Assembly: GCA_002238925.1 (NCBI GenBank)
Contig: MPNH01000055.1
Location: 1-35,834 of the forward strand
DNA from: Spirochaetaceae bacterium bin103
GTDB taxonomy: Bacteria > Spirochaetota > Spirochaetia > SZUA-6 > Bin103
DNA length: 35,834 nt
Reading direction: 5' to 3'
Shown: positions 33,983 through 35,834 of the stretch, in pieces
Layout of the letters: each line of letters begins with the position of its first letter
Position numbering within the stretch: position 1 is the stretch's first letter
The notes under the pieces: model-generated
Databases searched by the model: none
Seen by the model: only the letters and a program-made list of their open reading frames with translations
Told to the model about the DNA's origin: nothing
Made by a program: the position numbers and the translations under genes

Positions 33983-34097
33983 CAGTAAGGTTTCTGCCCT
34001 GAGATGGTTTCTTGCGGTATTCCCAGGGAAATGCGTGCAACGAATGAGTGCCACAAGCGGCGTGGGTGAATAGGCAGGTCATCGAATTTGCAGGGAG

Positions 34098-34122
34098 GCC
34101 GGTAGGCGGAGACGCTACCGGC
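34098..34122. terminator. Stem-loop between the epimerase and flippase genes
   Basis: GCCGGTAG and CTACCGGC (34098-34105 and 34115-34122) form a perfect eight-base stem with a nine-base loop in the 189-base gap. It lies about 50 bases beyond the UDP-glucuronate epimerase stop and may end that transcript. No T run follows on either strand. The rest of the gap shows no gene. Confidence 0.35.
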
Positions 34123-34171
34123 TGCAGTCAGCGGACTCGTAAGCAGTAGCACACCACCTCGCGCAACTGAT

Positions 34172-35266
34172 CTATGGGGTGGCTGGTAGAGATGCTTGGC
34201 GCTGGTGACGTTCGGAAACTAATGGGCCGGAATGCTCATGGTCACGAATCCAGTCGAAGAAACGCTCGACGCCCTCTCGGATTGGGACTTGCGCCACATC
34301 GCCCAGGTCTTCCGTCAAAGCGGTGGTGTCGGCCCAGGTGCGGGGGACGTCGCCAGGTTGGATGGGGACTTCGCGGGTTACGGCTTTCTTGCCGAGGGCG
34401 TCTTCGAGGGCGATGACCAAGTCGAGCACGGAGACGGGGTCGCCGTTGCCGACGTTGTAGACGCGGGCCGGGGCGGGGGAGACAGAGGACTGGCGGCCGT
34501 CCCAGTCGGCGGCGCCCTGGGGCGGATGGTCGATCACACGGAGCATGGCTTCGACGACGACGTCGATGTAGGTGAAGTCGCGTTCCATGTTGCCGTGGTT
34601 GTAGAGGTCGATCGGGTCGCCGTTGAGGATGGCGCGGGTGAAGGAGAACAGCGCCATGTCGGGGCGGCCCCAGGGGCCGTACACGGTGAAGAAGCGCAGG
34701 CCGGTCGATGGGATGCCGAACAGGTGCGAGTAGCTGTGCGCCATCAGCTCGTTGGCGCGCTTGGTGGCGGCGTACAGGCTTACTGGGTGGTCGGCGGCGC
34801 TGGATTCGGTGAACGGCACGTGGCGGTCGAGGCCGTACACGGAGCTGGATGAGGCGTAGACCAGGTGGCGCACCGGGGTCTGGCGCACCGCTTCGAGCAC
34901 GCTCAGGAAGCCGTGCACGTTGTTGGCAGTGTAGGCGAACGGGTCGCTGAGCGAGTAGCGGACGCCGGCCTGCGCGGCGAGGTGGCATACCACGTCGAAG
35001 CGCTCTTCCGCACACAGGGCCCCGACGGCCTCGGCGTCGGCAAGGTCGAGGCGCCGGAAGCGTAGGCCCGAATCGGCGGTGAGCGTCTCGGGACCGCACT
35101 CTTCGCTACAGACGACTCCGAGTTCGCGCAGCCGGTCCAGCTTCAACTGGACGTCGTAGTAGCGGTTGAGGTTGTCGATCCCGAACACCCGGTGCCCGAG
35201 GTCGACCAGACGGCGGGCCAGATGGAAGCCGATGAAACCGGCCATTCCAGTAATGAGAACCTTCAC
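34172..35266 (-). CDS. UDP-glucuronate 4-epimerase
   Basis: It interconverts UDP-glucuronate and UDP-galacturonate, supplying uronic acid for surface glycans. The 364-residue protein starts MKVLITGMAGFIGFHLARRL (Rossmann motif). It has GIDNLNRYYDVQLK, HLAAQAGVRYSL, the catalytic YASSSSVYG and YAATKRANELMAHSY (Y-x3-K), LRFFTVYGPWGRPDMALF, and RDFTYIDVVVEAM, the diagnostic order of the CapI/LpsL/GAE family. The start is GTG 35266. A well-spaced promoter ends 12 bases upstream, so the leader is only a few bases. High GC sets it apart from the glycan cluster next to it, so it may be a resident gene serving that cluster. The substrate call is by family. Confidence 0.92.
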   Translation of the reverse strand: MKVLITGMAGFIGFHLARRLVDLGHRVFGIDNLNRYYDVQLKLDRLRELGVVCSEECGPETLTADSGLRFRRLDLADAEAVGALCAEERFDVVCHLAAQAGVRYSLSDPFAYTANNVHGFLSVLEAVRQTPVRHLVYASSSSVYGLDRHVPFTESSAADHPVSLYAATKRANELMAHSYSHLFGIPSTGLRFFTVYGPWGRPDMALFSFTRAILNGDPIDLYNHGNMERDFTYIDVVVEAMLRVIDHPPQGAADWDGRQSSVSPAPARVYNVGNGDPVSVLDLVIALEDALGKKAVTREVPIQPGDVPRTWADTTALTEDLGDVAQVPIREGVERFFDWIRDHEHSGPLVSERHQRQASLPATP

Positions 35267-35277
35267 AACAGTAACGT

Positions 35278-35306
35278 ATTATGCGCGCTCAGGCGGCTTC
35301 CGGCAA
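35278..35306 (-). promoter_or_regulatory. Sigma-70 promoter for the UDP-glucuronate epimerase gene
   Basis: On the - strand, TTGCCG (35306-35301) and CATAAT (35283-35278) are separated by exactly 17 bases. Transcription should start near 35271, about five bases before GTG 35266, so the transcript would be nearly leaderless. The promoter lies in the 50-base gap after the transporter gene. Confidence 0.55.
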
Positions 35307-35316
35307 CCGGAATGTT

Positions 35317-35834
35317 TCAGCGGTCGAACCAGAGTTGGTCGGCCCAGTACATCAGGTTGCCCTTCCAGTCGGTGTTGGAGACCGGGAACTCGGTGGGCAC
35401 GTTGCGCAGGTCGTTGTTGGTCAGCAGCACGGCCGGGGCTTCGCCGACGGTGCCGATCACGAACACGTTGTCGCCGGTGAAGTCGAACATCTTCTGGGCC
35501 AGCTCGAACCACTCGTCGGAACCGAACTCGGAGAGCCTGAACTGGCGCTGCCAGTCGAAGTAGCGCTTCCACTCGTCAGGCGGCTCGGTGCCGGGCAGCT
35601 CGCCGCCGTAGTCGGACAGCTTGCGTTCGCCGCGCTCGATCAGCCGGCGCGCCTGCTCCCACTCGTCGTAGCTGCCGGTCATGTTGAAGTCGCCGTGCAG
35701 GCCGACGCCGCCGGAGCCGGGGCCGTCGTTGATCCAGTTCCAGAACTCGGTGATGGCGTCGATGCCGCCCGGCTGCAGCATGAACTCATCGGCCGCGATG
35801 TTCTCGCCCCAGGCGGCGTCGTCCACCAGCCGCG
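35317..35834 (-). CDS. ABC-transporter solute-binding protein, C-terminal part
   Basis: Only the end of the gene is in the window; the frame is open through base 35834. The 172 visible residues are rich in Trp/Phe/Asp. They include the sequence GIDAITEFWNWINDG, EWEQARRLIERGERK, YFDWQRQFR, ELAQKMFDFTGDNVFVIGTVGE and YWADQLWFDR at the very end. Late Trp-rich helices followed by GTVGEAPAVLLTNN are typical of family 5 (peptide/oligopeptide-type) periplasmic binding proteins. The ligand cannot be named. It lies upstream of the epimerase gene on the same strand, separated by a promoter, so it is probably a separate unit. Confidence 0.7.
   Translation of the reverse strand, partial: RLVDDAAWGENIAADEFMLQPGGIDAITEFWNWINDGPGSGGVGLHGDFNMTGSYDEWEQARRLIERGERKLSDYGGELPGTEPPDEWKRYFDWQRQFRLSEFGSDEWFELAQKMFDFTGDNVFVIGTVGEAPAVLLTNNDLRNVPTEFPVSNTDWKGNLMYWADQLWFDR

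Overview
The window reads as a high-GC member of the Spirochaetota, probably a free-living or host-associated relative of Spirochaeta/Treponema. The main reason is gene order: mltG, dnaG, rpoD, a C4 zinc-ribbon coiled-coil gene, rnpB, a TPR gene, mreB, mreC, mreD, mrdA and rodA, all on the + strand. As I recall it, this resembles the T. pallidum TP0492-TP0501 neighbourhood. That comparison is from memory and was not run.

Bases 1-17046 are a dense envelope and information-processing block. It opens with a very large outer-membrane type protein: signal peptide, beta-barrel-like domain, eight Ig-like FlgD-type repeats and a C-terminal OmpA peptidoglycan-binding domain. Then come mltG, dnaG and rpoD, which overlap one another, and the zinc-ribbon gene. 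The RNase P RNA starts on the base after that gene's stop codon and carries two extra perfect palindromes in its 3' domain. A TPR membrane protein and the rod-shape elongasome (mreBCD, PBP2, RodA) follow. A palindrome-rich repeat tract at 17047-17240 separates rodA from the convergent glmS.

Bases 17230-23000 hold metabolic genes: glmS, a CysQ-like phosphatase, a glucuronokinase-like GHMP kinase coupled to a sugar nucleotidyltransferase that appears to start at CTG, and an LCM/PPM-type methyltransferase. Bases 23000-23970 look like a scar. They contain an HTH-type reading frame whose 3' half is out of register with a leftover GH31 glycosidase C-terminus, and a BrnTA module whose toxin gene has lost its 5' part.

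Bases 23971-33982 are a surface-glycan cluster, clearly lower in GC than its flanks: SDR epimerase, two GT2 enzymes, a GT4 enzyme, polysaccharide pyruvyl transferase, nitroreductase-like protein, Wzy/ligase-like membrane protein, ATP-grasp protein and Wzx-type flippase. All are on the - strand except one GT2 gene. At 34172-35266 a GC-rich UDP-glucuronate 4-epimerase gene follows with its own promoter, and the window ends in the C-terminal part of an ABC-transporter solute-binding protein.

Together the genes build the cell envelope: GlmS supplies hexosamine, MreBCD/PBP2/RodA/MltG build and trim the wall, the OmpA-like giant may tie the outer membrane to it, and the glycan cluster makes and exports a surface polysaccharide that may contain uronic acid. 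No canonical defence system, CRISPR array, tRNA or intact insertion sequence was found.
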